From positions 2,170,001-2,234,000 of the forward strand of contig NZ_CP069370.1 of NCBI RefSeq assembly GCF_019623905.1: 64,000 nt of DNA, written 5' to 3'. The notes under the pieces are model-generated. The model made no database searches. It was given only the letters and a program-made list of their open reading frames with translations, and was not told the DNA's origin. A program made the position numbers and the translations under genes. Source of the stretch: Neotabrizicola shimadae (GTDB lineage: Bacteria > Pseudomonadota > Alphaproteobacteria > Rhodobacterales > Rhodobacteraceae). Of the stretch, positions 33,227 through 42,609 are shown piece by piece (the first letter of the stretch is position 1; each line of letters starts with the position of its first letter).

Positions 33227-34249
33227 ATGGTTACGCTGAAACAGATCGCGGCGAAGGTCGGCGTGTCGCAGGCCACGGTCAGTCGTGTGCTGAACTTCGA
33301 TGCGACGCTTTCCGTGTCGCCCCAGACCCGCCAGTCGATCATCGAAACCGCAGAGGCGCTGAACTACGCCACGCCGCGCGCCCGTCAGAAGGCGAAGGCC
33401 AAGGCAACGCCGGGGCCGCTCAAACTTGCGCTTGTCCATTTCCTTCGTCCCGAACAGGAGCTGGCCGATCCCTATTACGTCGGCCTCCGTCTGGGCATCG
33501 AGACACGCTGCGCCGCCGTCCAGGCGGAAACGATGAAACTCTACCACAGCGCCTCGCTTCCCGACCCGAAGCTCCTCAATGCCGCTTCGGGCGTCATCGC
33601 CATCGGCATGCAGGAGGAGGAAGGCGTCGCCTGGCTGAAGGCCCATGCCCGCCACCTCGTCTTTGCCGACCATGTGCCTGAGGATGACGAGATCGACGCG
33701 GTCGAGAACGACCTTTCCAGCGCCATGCGCAAGCTCCTGAAGTCGCTGACCGCCGCCGGCTACCGCCGCATCGGCTTTGTCGGCTGGTGGGACCACCGGC
33801 CCGACGGTTCGGTGCGCGGGCGCGAAAAGCGCTGTGCGGCCTATATCGACTGGATGCAGGCGGCCGGACTCTACGACCCCGAAATCTGTCTTGCCGACTA
33901 CAACACCGAGGAATCGGGCTACCGGCTCACGCTTCAGGTTCTCTCACGCCCGGACCGGCCGGATTGCCTGATCACCGGCAACGACAACATGGCGGTCGGC
34001 GCCTATCGCGCCATCCACGAGCTTGGGCTCTCGATCCCGTCTGACATCGCGGTCGCCTCGTTCAACGACATTTCGGTCGCGCAGTTCCTGAACCCGCCGC
34101 TGACCACCGTGCACCTTCCTTCGGAAGAAATCGGCGAGACGGCTGTCGATCTTCTGATCGAACGAATCGGCGGTCGCCGGACGCCCAAGCGCAGCGTGCT
34201 TTCGGCGCGGATAGCATGGCGCGCATCCGCCCTGCAAACCCGCCACTGA
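33227..34249 (+). CDS. LacI family repressor of the beta-galactoside operon
   Basis: A 340-residue LacI/GalR regulator. The DNA-binding head is LKQIAAKVGVSQATVSRVLNFDATLSVSPQTRQSIIETAEALNY (residues 3-46), followed by a periplasmic-binding-like sugar domain ending in SARIAWRASAL. The ATG at 33227 has AAGGGG in front. It lies 149 bases before a sugar-binding-protein gene in the same direction. That gap carries an inverted repeat at 34315-34338 that is the best operator candidate. The likely inducer is a galactoside taken up by the operon. Confidence 0.93.
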   Translation: MVTLKQIAAKVGVSQATVSRVLNFDATLSVSPQTRQSIIETAEALNYATPRARQKAKAKATPGPLKLALVHFLRPEQELADPYYVGLRLGIETRCAAVQAETMKLYHSASLPDPKLLNAASGVIAIGMQEEEGVAWLKAHARHLVFADHVPEDDEIDAVENDLSSAMRKLLKSLTAAGYRRIGFVGWWDHRPDGSVRGREKRCAAYIDWMQAAGLYDPEICLADYNTEESGYRLTLQVLSRPDRPDCLITGNDNMAVGAYRAIHELGLSIPSDIAVASFNDISVAQFLNPPLTTVHLPSEEIGETAVDLLIERIGGRRTPKRSVLSARIAWRASALQTRH

Positions 34250-34314
34250 TCACATTGATTTTGTATTTTACCAATATGGAATCAATGACTTGCAATGCCA
34301 TAAGTAAAAATTAA

Positions 34315-34338
34315 GTAAAACTTGCGCGATGGTTTTAC
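34315..34338. promoter_or_regulatory. Candidate operator of the LacI regulator
   Basis: GTAAAAC (34315-34321), a 10-base spacer TTGCGCGATG, then GTTTTAC (34332-34338): a 7-bp perfect inverted repeat in an A+T-rich gap between the regulator and the binding-protein gene. An extra AAGTAAAA half-site precedes it at about 34301. Its distance before the start (about 60 bases) suits a repressor site. The rest of the 149-base gap shows no terminator. Confidence 0.55.
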
Positions 34339-34398
34339 CTGCGCTAGCCTTTCCGTGACGGGGCAGGAGGAAGGCCCCGCATCTGGGAGGAATACGAC

Positions 34399-35673
34399 AT
34401 GAAGCCATTCGCCATTTCCTGGCGGACGGGCCTTTGGGCCGCCGCCGGTATCCAGCTTCTCACCTCGACCACGGCGCTTGCGACCGAAATCACGGTCTGG
34501 TGCTGGGACATGAACTTCAACGGCGCCACCATGAAGGAAGCCGCCGCCCGCTATGCCACGGCGCATCCCGATGTCACGCTGAACATCGTTGACATGGCCA
34601 AGGCCGACGTGGAGCAGAAGCTGCAGGCGCAACTCGCCTCGGGCACGACCGAGGGTCTGCCCGACATCGTGCTGATCGAGGATTACGGCGCCCAGAAGTA
34701 CCTTCAGTCCTTCCCCGACGCTTTCGAGCCGCTGAACGACAAGGTCGATTACAGCCAGTTCGCGCCCTACAAGGTCGCGCTGGCGACTCTGGACGACAAG
34801 ACCTACTCGCTGCCCTTCGATTCCGGCGTGACCGGCTTCTTCTACCGCAGCGACCTGCTGGAGCAGGCCGGCTACAAGGAAGCCGATCTTCAGGACATCA
34901 CCTGGGACAAGTACATCGAGATCGCCAAGGCGGTGAAGGAAAAGACCGGCCATGTGATGCAAGGTCTGGACACCAGCGATTCCGGTGCCATCAACATCCT
35001 CATGCAGTCCGCGGGCAGCTGGTACTTCAACGAGGACGGCACGCTGAACATCAAGGACAACGCAGCATTCAAGGCGGCGCTGACCCAGTACCAGAAGATC
35101 ATGATGACGCCGGAGATCTGGAAGCCGATCTCGGGCTGGAACGAATTCACCGCCGCCTTCACCTCCGGTGAAGCGGCATCCGTCGTCACCGGCGTCTGGA
35201 TCACCGGCACGATCAAGGCCGCGCCGGACATGGCAGGCAAATGGGGCGTCGCGCCCATTCCGAAGCTGGACGGCGTCGAAGGCGCGACCCATGCCTCGAA
35301 CCTGGGCGGCTCGTCCTGGTACGTGCTGTCTTCCTCGGCCGAAAAGGATGCGGCGACCGACTTCCTGGCCACCATCTGGGGCAAGGACGTGGACTTCTAC
35401 CAGAAGATCCTGATCGACCAGGGCGCCTTCGCCACCTACCTGCCGGCCCGCGAAGGCCCGGCGTTCAAGGCCTCCGACGACTTCTTCGGCGGCCAGCCGG
35501 TCTGGGCGAACTTCTCGACCTGGCTGCAGGCGATCCCGTCGGTGAACTACGGCGTCTATGTCAACGAAGTGAATGCCGCCATCGCGGCGCAGCTTCCGGC
35601 CCTGGCGAAGGGCGGCTCGGTCGACGAGGCCATCGCGGCCATCGACGCCCAGGTGTCGCAACAGATCCAGTGA
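34399..35673 (+). CDS. Sugar ABC transporter substrate-binding protein
   Basis: A 424-residue periplasmic binding protein (family 1, MalE-like). The signal peptide ends near TTALATE (residue 30). Body motifs include ITVWCWDMNFNGATMKEAAARY, LPFDSGVTGFFYRSDLLEQAGYKE, TSGEAASVVTGVWITG and SASFTWGKD-type helices near the end. GGGAGG lies 13 bases before the start. It is first in an operon with two permeases, a GH2 beta-galactosidase and an ATPase, so the ligand is probably a beta-galactoside oligosaccharide. Confidence 0.93.
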   Translation: MKPFAISWRTGLWAAAGIQLLTSTTALATEITVWCWDMNFNGATMKEAAARYATAHPDVTLNIVDMAKADVEQKLQAQLASGTTEGLPDIVLIEDYGAQKYLQSFPDAFEPLNDKVDYSQFAPYKVALATLDDKTYSLPFDSGVTGFFYRSDLLEQAGYKEADLQDITWDKYIEIAKAVKEKTGHVMQGLDTSDSGAINILMQSAGSWYFNEDGTLNIKDNAAFKAALTQYQKIMMTPEIWKPISGWNEFTAAFTSGEAASVVTGVWITGTIKAAPDMAGKWGVAPIPKLDGVEGATHASNLGGSSWYVLSSSAEKDAATDFLATIWGKDVDFYQKILIDQGAFATYLPAREGPAFKASDDFFGGQPVWANFSTWLQAIPSVNYGVYVNEVNAAIAAQLPALAKGGSVDEAIAAIDAQVSQQIQ

Positions 35674-35759
35674 CCTCCGCGGTCCTCTGATCGACACGGC
35701 GGAAGGGCTTCCAAGGCCCTTCCGCCCGCTCCGACCCGTTCCCGCCAGAAAGGTCGCCG

Positions 35760-36659
35760 ATGTCCGCATCCCGTCATACCCGCAGCGCGAGCCTGAATGG
35801 ATGGGCCTTCATCGCCCCGGCCATGGTGCTTCTGGGCGTGTTCATGGCCTTCCCGATCCTGTGGTCGCTCTGGATGAGCTTCCAGACCGGCAAGGGGATG
35901 AACTTCAAGTTCGGCGGCATGGCCAACATCGTCCGGCTGACCAAGGACCCGGTCTTCCTGCATGCCCTGACCAACACCCTGACCTTCCTGGTGGTGCAGG
36001 TCCCGATCATGCTCACCCTGGCACTTCTGTTTGCAGTGGCGCTGAACGACGCAAAGCTGCGGGGCCGCGCCTTCCTGCGCACCGCCATCTTCCTGCCCTG
36101 CGTGACCTCGCTGGTCGCCTATTCGATCCTCTTCAAATCCATGTTCGCCGGGGACGGCGTGGTGAACGACGCGCTGCTGGCGATGCACATCATCTCCACC
36201 CCGATCCCCTGGCTGACAGAGCCGTTCTGGGCCAAGATCGTCATCATCATGGCCATCACCTGGCGCTGGACCGGGTACAACATGATCTTCTACCTGGCCG
36301 CCCTTCAGAACATCGACCGCTCCATCTACGAGGCCGCGCGGATCGACGGCGTGCCGGCCTGGGCGCGGTTCGTCCACCTGACCGTTCCGATGCTGAAGCC
36401 GGTGATCCTGTTCACCACCGTCACCTCGACCATCGGCACGCTGCAACTGTTCGACGAGGTGAACAACATCACCGCTTCCGGCGGCAACGGCGGCCAACCC
36501 TCGGACGCCACGCTGACCCTGTCGCTCTACATCTACAACCTGACCTTCAAGTTCATGCCGAACTTCGGCTACGCCTCCACCGTATCCTACGTCATCGTCG
36601 TGCTGGTTGCGGTGCTCAGCGCCTTGCAGTTCTGGGTCGCACGGGAGCGCCGGAAATGA
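35760..36659 (+). CDS. Sugar ABC transporter permease (MalF type)
   Basis: A 299-residue inner-membrane permease with six hydrophobic helices and the cytoplasmic EAA loop (YEAARIDGVPAWARFVHLTVPMLKPVI, about residues 194-220) that contacts the ATPase. Its stop overlaps the next permease start by 4 bases (ATGA). Part of the beta-galactoside importer. Confidence 0.95.
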   Translation: MSASRHTRSASLNGWAFIAPAMVLLGVFMAFPILWSLWMSFQTGKGMNFKFGGMANIVRLTKDPVFLHALTNTLTFLVVQVPIMLTLALLFAVALNDAKLRGRAFLRTAIFLPCVTSLVAYSILFKSMFAGDGVVNDALLAMHIISTPIPWLTEPFWAKIVIIMAITWRWTGYNMIFYLAALQNIDRSIYEAARIDGVPAWARFVHLTVPMLKPVILFTTVTSTIGTLQLFDEVNNITASGGNGGQPSDATLTLSLYIYNLTFKFMPNFGYASTVSYVIVVLVAVLSALQFWVARERRK

Positions 36660-37471
36660 ACCCGATCACCCTTCTCAGCCGCGGGCTTGTCTATCTGGCA
36701 TTGGGCATTGCGGCGTTCGTCTCGGTCTTTCCGTTCTACTGGATGGTGGTCGGCGCCACCAACACCTCGAACGACATCAACATCGGCAAGGCCACCTTCG
36801 GCTCTTCCCTGTCCCAGAACGTGACGAACTTCTTCGCCCAGGTCGACGTGCCGCTGGTCTTCTACAACAGCGCAAAGCTGGCGATCCTCGGGACGGTCTT
36901 CACCCTGATCGTCTCCTCTCTCGCCGGCTATGGTTTCGAAATCTTCCGCTCGCGCACACGGGAACGGATTTTCGCCGTGCTGCTGCTGCTCTTGTCGATC
37001 CCCTTCGCCGCAATGATGGTGCCGCTGTTCATGCTCATGGCCAGGCTTGGGTTGATGAACACCTATGCCGCCATCATCCTGCCTTCGGTCGCCTCGATCT
37101 TCATCATCTTCTACTTCCGCCAGTCCACAAAGGCCTTCCCGGCCGAGCTTCGGGACGCGGCCCGGATCGACGGTCTGAAAGAGTGGCAGATCTTCTTCTA
37201 CATCTACGTCCCGGTGATGCGCTCGACCTATGCCGCCGCCACGATCATCATCTTCATGGCGAACTGGAACGCCTATCTCTGGCCGCTCCTGGTGATCCAG
37301 ACCGAGGAAAAGAAGACTATCACCCTCGTGATCTCCTCGCTCGCCTCTGCCTATACCCCCGATTTCGGCGTTGTCATGGTGGGCACCGTGCTCGCCACCC
37401 TGCCGACCATCCTCGTCTTCTTCTTCCTCCAGCGGCGCTTCGTCGAAGGCATGCTGGGGTCCGTCAAGTAA
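36656..37471 (+). CDS. Sugar ABC transporter permease (MalG type)
   Basis: A 271-residue permease, six helices, EAA loop ELRDAARIDGLKEWQIFFYIYVPVM at about 163-187, and the usual ending RRFVEGMLGSVK. The overlapping ATGA start at 36656 is preferred over long upstream reading-frame extension, which would cover the previous permease. Partner of the MalF-type permease. Confidence 0.95.
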   Translation: MNPITLLSRGLVYLALGIAAFVSVFPFYWMVVGATNTSNDINIGKATFGSSLSQNVTNFFAQVDVPLVFYNSAKLAILGTVFTLIVSSLAGYGFEIFRSRTRERIFAVLLLLLSIPFAAMMVPLFMLMARLGLMNTYAAIILPSVASIFIIFYFRQSTKAFPAELRDAARIDGLKEWQIFFYIYVPVMRSTYAAATIIIFMANWNAYLWPLLVIQTEEKKTITLVISSLASAYTPDFGVVMVGTVLATLPTILVFFFLQRRFVEGMLGSVK

Positions 37472-37479
37472 GGTCCGTC

Positions 37480-39687
37480 ATGCGCTTTCTCTCCGACTTC
37501 AACGACGACTGGCTGTTCGAAGGCCGCGATACCGTGCGCCTGCCGCACAACGCGGTGGATCTGCCGTTCTCCTATTTCGACGAAAAGGCGTATCAGCGCC
37601 CCTTCACCTACGAAAAGACCTTCGAGGCCGATCCCGCCTGGGAAGGCCGCGAGGTTTCGCTGCGCTTCGACGGCGCGATGGCCAATGCCGAGGTCCGCCT
37701 GAACGGCGCCCATCTCCTGCGCCACCCGGACGGCTACACCCCCTTCACCGCCCGCCTGACGACAAGGCTGAAGCCCGGCCGCAACACGGTGACCGTCACG
37801 GTGGATGGCACCGAAAACCCCGAAATCCCGCCCTTCGGCGGCGTCATCGACTATCTCACCTATGCCGGCCTCTACCGCGAAGCCTGGCTCATCGTCTCGG
37901 CGCCGGTCTCCATCGCCCAGGTCAAGGTGGAGACCCCCGACACGACCGCCGGCGCCCGCCGGGCCGAAGTGCAGGTCTGGCTCGACAACCCGCGCAACTT
38001 GCCCCTCTCGGGTAGCCTCAGCGCCCGGCTGCGCGACGAAGCGGGCACTGTCGTCGCCCAGGCCGAAATACCCGTCACCGGCCCCGAGCTTGCCTTCACC
38101 CTCACCGGCCCCGCCTCGCTGCGCCTGTGGGACATCGACGATCCCGCCCTCCATACGCTGGACCTCACGCTCAACACGCCGAACGGCCAGGACGACCTGG
38201 CCACCCGCTTCGGCTTCCGCCAGGTGGACTTCACCACCGACGGCTTCCACCTGAACGGCAAGCGGCTCAAGCTGCGCGGCCTGAACCGCCACCAGTCCTT
38301 CCCCTATTGCGGCTATGCTCTCGGCAAGGCCGCCCAGGTGAAGGACGCCGAAATCCTGAAGCACGAACTGCGCGTCAACATCGTGCGCACCTCGCACTAC
38401 CCGCAATCCAAGTACTTCCTCGACCGCTGCGACGAGCTTGGCCTTCTGGTCTTCGAGGAAATCCCCGGCTGGCAGCACATCGGCAAGGCCAAGTGGAAGG
38501 ACGAGGCGGTGGAAAACGTCCGCCGCATGATCACCCGCGACTGGAACCACCCCTCCATCGTGATCTGGGGCGTCCGCATCAACGAAAGCCAGGACGACCA
38601 CGACTTCTACCTTCGCACCAATGCGCTCGCCCGCCGGCTGGACACCACCCGCCCCACAGGCGGCGTGCGCTACATCACCGACAGCGAGTTGCTGGAAGAC
38701 GTCTACACGATGAACGACTTCATCCTCGGCAACGAGGAATGGGGCGGCAACCGCCCGCGCACGCCCTTGCGCCCTCAGCAGGAAGTGACGGGGCTCGACC
38801 GGGTGGTGCCCTACATGATCACCGAATACGGCGGCCACATGTATCCCACGAAGTCCTGGGATCAGGAGCAACGTCAGGCCGAACATGTTACCCGCCACCT
38901 GGAGGTGATGAACGCCGCCTACGGCGATCCGCAGATCGCAGGCTGCATCGGCTGGTGCGCTTTCGACTACAACACCCACCGCGATTTCGGCTCGGGCGAC
39001 CGCATTTGCCACCACGGCGTGATGGACATGTTCCGCGAACCGAAATTCGCGGCCTACGCCTATGCCAGCCAGTCCGACCCCAAGGACGGCGTGATCCTGC
39101 AGCCCGTCACCTTCTGGGCGCGGGGCGAACGCAACATCGGCGGCGTGCTGCCCTTGATCATCCTGACCAACTGCGACGAGGTCGAGCTGCGCTACGGCAA
39201 TCACCCGCCCAAGCGCGTCGCGCCCGACCGCGAGAAATATCCCCACCTGCCCCACGCCCCGGTCATCCTGGACCGCCGGCATTTCACAAATGACGAGCTG
39301 GGCCTCTGGGGCATGACCTGGGAACACGGCGAGATCACGGGCTACATCGACGGCAAGCCCGTGGCGACCTACCGTATGGTGTCAGACCAGGTCGCCACCC
39401 GGCTGGAGGTCGCGCCCGACGCCACGCGCATCGGCCCGCATGATGCAGTGCGCGTGATGGTCCGCGCGCTCGACCAGGTCGGCCACAAGCTGCCCTTCTT
39501 CCCCGAGCCGGTGTCCATCACCGTCACCGGCGCCGGCCGCCGCATCGGCCCCGGCTTCGTGCCTCTGCGCGCCGGCTCCACCGGCTTCTGGATCCAGGCG
39601 ACCGGTCCTGGCGAGATCACCGTCACCGTGTCCTCCGACCGTCTGGGGGCACAGGTCGTCCACCTTGTCGCGGAGGGATCGGCATGA
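37480..39687 (+). CDS. Glycoside hydrolase family 2 beta-galactosidase
   Basis: A 735-residue GH2 enzyme. Order: jelly-roll sugar-binding domain (LPHNAVDLPFSYFDEKAYQR, FDGAMANAEVRLNG), immunoglobulin-like domain, TIM barrel with RGLNRHQSFPYCG, acid/base Glu369 in WGVRINES and nucleophile Glu449 in ITEYGG. No signal peptide, so it cleaves imported galactosides in the cytoplasm. It starts 8 bases after the permease stop. Beta-glucuronidase or another GH2 activity is possible, since subfamily choice rests on context. Confidence 0.88.
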   Translation: MRFLSDFNDDWLFEGRDTVRLPHNAVDLPFSYFDEKAYQRPFTYEKTFEADPAWEGREVSLRFDGAMANAEVRLNGAHLLRHPDGYTPFTARLTTRLKPGRNTVTVTVDGTENPEIPPFGGVIDYLTYAGLYREAWLIVSAPVSIAQVKVETPDTTAGARRAEVQVWLDNPRNLPLSGSLSARLRDEAGTVVAQAEIPVTGPELAFTLTGPASLRLWDIDDPALHTLDLTLNTPNGQDDLATRFGFRQVDFTTDGFHLNGKRLKLRGLNRHQSFPYCGYALGKAAQVKDAEILKHELRVNIVRTSHYPQSKYFLDRCDELGLLVFEEIPGWQHIGKAKWKDEAVENVRRMITRDWNHPSIVIWGVRINESQDDHDFYLRTNALARRLDTTRPTGGVRYITDSELLEDVYTMNDFILGNEEWGGNRPRTPLRPQQEVTGLDRVVPYMITEYGGHMYPTKSWDQEQRQAEHVTRHLEVMNAAYGDPQIAGCIGWCAFDYNTHRDFGSGDRICHHGVMDMFREPKFAAYAYASQSDPKDGVILQPVTFWARGERNIGGVLPLIILTNCDEVELRYGNHPPKRVAPDREKYPHLPHAPVILDRRHFTNDELGLWGMTWEHGEITGYIDGKPVATYRMVSDQVATRLEVAPDATRIGPHDAVRVMVRALDQVGHKLPFFPEPVSITVTGAGRRIGPGFVPLRAGSTGFWIQATGPGEITVTVSSDRLGAQVVHLVAEGSA

Positions 39688-39699
39688 GGATCGCACGGC

Positions 39700-39742
39700 A
39701 AAATTCTTCGAAGAATTTTGCAAATTCCTGCAAAGGAATTTG
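39700..39742. repeat. Two tandem A+T-rich palindromes between GH2 and ABC ATPase genes
   Basis: A 20-bp perfect palindrome (AAAATTCTTCGAAGAATTTT, 39700-39719) is followed at once by CAAATTCC-TGCAAA-GGAATTTG (39721-39742, 8-bp stem). Both are A+T-rich in a G+C-rich genome and sit inside the operon, between the beta-galactosidase and ATPase genes. They could trim or stabilise mRNA, attenuate transcription or be a binding site. Confidence 0.8.
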
Positions 39743-39769
39743 TGGCACTGATGCCCCGGAGGCCCGCCC

Positions 39770-40840
<1,071 letters not shown>

Positions 40841-40888
40841 GCCCCCGCTCAGAGAAAATCCTTCTCCCGAAGCCCCCGGATTCGGAAC

Positions 40889-40922
40889 GCGAAATACACG
40901 ACAATCGTGGTAGATATTTCGC
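40889..40922. promoter_or_regulatory. Nested inverted repeat before the small membrane-protein gene
   Basis: Outer arms GCGAAATA (40889-40896) and TATTTCGC (40915-40922) enclose an inner CACGA-CAA-TCGTG stem (40897-40909). The dyad lies 52 bases before the 48-residue gene and about 50 after the ATPase gene. A regulator binding site is the simplest reading; the regulator is not in the window. Confidence 0.5.
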
Positions 40923-40973
40923 AAGGATCGTGAGACCCGCGATTCTCCGGCCACCGGACAAGGGAGAAGGCAC

Positions 40974-41120
40974 ATGCTCGACGGGCGTTTCGACCCTGGC
41001 TTCGAACATCTCTTCCGCAACGGGGATGAGGACCCGTCGCGCCAGCGCCGCATCCTGATCGCCGTGTTCCTGGGGGCCCTGCCCTTCGCAGTGCTCGCCC
41101 TTCTGACGGCCTTCGTGTGA
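40974..41120 (+). CDS. 48-residue single-helix membrane protein
   Basis: A small gene encoding a polar, acidic N-terminal half (MLDGRFDPGFEHLFRNGDED), a basic stretch PSRQRRI, and one hydrophobic helix (LIAVFLGALPFAVLALLTAFV). The ribosome site AAGGGAGAAGG is strong and well placed. Its stop overlaps a GTG that could start the following flavoprotein, so the two are probably coupled. No family recognised. A small membrane adapter for the flavoprotein is plausible. Confidence 0.7.
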   Translation: MLDGRFDPGFEHLFRNGDEDPSRQRRILIAVFLGALPFAVLALLTAFV

Positions 41121-41131
41121 CGGGGCCGGAC

Positions 41132-42565
41132 ATGACCCGCCACACCCCCGATTTCGAGCCCGAATTCAGCGGCGCCGCGGGTTCCGCCCCGCATGTCATC
41201 ATCATCGGCGGTGGCGCCAGCGGCGTTCTCCTGGCCGTCCAGTTCCTCTCGCGCAAGGACAGCAACTTCTTCGTCTCGATCATCGAGGCGCGCCCTCGTG
41301 TCGGCCTTGGCCTCGCCTATTCGACCGAGGACGACGACCACCTCCTGAACACCCGCGCCCAGCATATGAGCGCGCTTGCAGACCAGCCCGGCCACTTCCT
41401 CGCCTGGCTCGCCCGGAACGGCCTGTTTGCCGACCCGGATGCCTTTGTCAGCCGGTCGATCTACGGCCGCTACCTCGCCGAACTCCTTGCCCCCTGGCAG
41501 AAGGGAGAGGACAAGCGCCGCCTGCGCCTGGTTCAGGCCACCTTCACCAGCCTGCGCGAACACATGGACGGCGTGATCGCCCATCTCGACAACGGCACCG
41601 TCCTGATCGGAGAACTGGCGGTGCTCGCCACCGGCCACAGCGCGCCGGCCCCTGCGCCGGGCACCGCGCTCACGGATCCCTGGGCACCCGCCCCGGCTCC
41701 CGCGCCGGAAGACCGCGTGGCGATCCTCGGCACCGGCCTCAGCAAGGTCGACAGCGTGCTCACCCTCCTGAACGCGGGCCACAGCGGCCCGATCATCGCG
41801 CTCTCGCGCCGCGGGCTCCTGCCGCGCGACCATGCCCACACCAACCCGCTGGTGATCCGGCTGGAAGACCTGCCGCTTGGCGCCACGGCCTCTGCCACGC
41901 TCCACTGGATGCGCGGCCTTGCCCGCAAGGCCGAAGCCGCGGGCGGCACCTGGCGCGACGCCGTGGACGGCATCCGCCCGCATGTCCGCCGCCTGTGGCG
42001 CGCCCTGCCCCAGGCCGAACGCGCGCGCTTCCTGCGCCACGCCGCGCCCTGGTGGGATGTGCACCGCCACCGCATCCCGCCCGAGTCGCGCCAACGCCTC
42101 GATGCCGCCCTTGCTTCGGGCCAGCTCACGCTTCTGCGCGGCGCCTTCGTCGCCGCCCGTCCGACGGACGGCGCGATCGACCTCTACTGGCGCCCCCACC
42201 GCCAGCGCGCGCCGCAGGCGCTGCGCGTGGCCCGCGTCACCGATTGTCGCGGTCTCCGGGGCGACCCCGCCGCCACGCCGTCGCCGGTGATCCGCGACCT
42301 GCTGGACCGTGGCTCTGCCCGCATCGACCCGCTGCGCCTCGGCCTCGACACCGATACCGACGGCAGGCTCCGGCGCGAAGACGCCTCGATCTCCTGGCGC
42401 ATCCGCGCCATCGGCCCGGTGACCCGCGCGGCCTTCTGGGAAATCACCGCCATCCCGGATATCCGCGAACAGGCCGCCCGCATGTCGGCCGACCTGTCGG
42501 AACTGGCCCGCCGCGCCGATGCCGGCCACCCGGTCCTGCACGAGTTCTCGGGCACCCCCGTCTGA
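41132..42565 (+). CDS. FAD/NAD(P)-binding protein (YdhS-like)
   Basis: A 477-residue flavoprotein of the uncharacterised NAD(P)/FAD-binding type (COG4529-like). The dinucleotide fold HVIIIGGGASGVLLAVQFL lies near residue 27, followed by PRVGLGLAYSTEDDDHLLNTRAQHMSAL, the family marker. A second nucleotide-binding stretch is VAILGTGLSKVDSVLTLLNAG. A GTG at 41117 overlapping the previous stop is an alternative start. Electron acceptor and substrate are unknown. It probably works with the 48-residue membrane protein, which could anchor it. Confidence 0.82.
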   Translation: MTRHTPDFEPEFSGAAGSAPHVIIIGGGASGVLLAVQFLSRKDSNFFVSIIEARPRVGLGLAYSTEDDDHLLNTRAQHMSALADQPGHFLAWLARNGLFADPDAFVSRSIYGRYLAELLAPWQKGEDKRRLRLVQATFTSLREHMDGVIAHLDNGTVLIGELAVLATGHSAPAPAPGTALTDPWAPAPAPAPEDRVAILGTGLSKVDSVLTLLNAGHSGPIIALSRRGLLPRDHAHTNPLVIRLEDLPLGATASATLHWMRGLARKAEAAGGTWRDAVDGIRPHVRRLWRALPQAERARFLRHAAPWWDVHRHRIPPESRQRLDAALASGQLTLLRGAFVAARPTDGAIDLYWRPHRQRAPQALRVARVTDCRGLRGDPAATPSPVIRDLLDRGSARIDPLRLGLDTDTDGRLRREDASISWRIRAIGPVTRAAFWEITAIPDIREQAARMSADLSELARRADAGHPVLHEFSGTPV

Positions 42566-42609
42566 CGCCCGCCCCCCGCCCGGCCCCGCCTCCCGGCCGG
42601 GCGGGCCCC

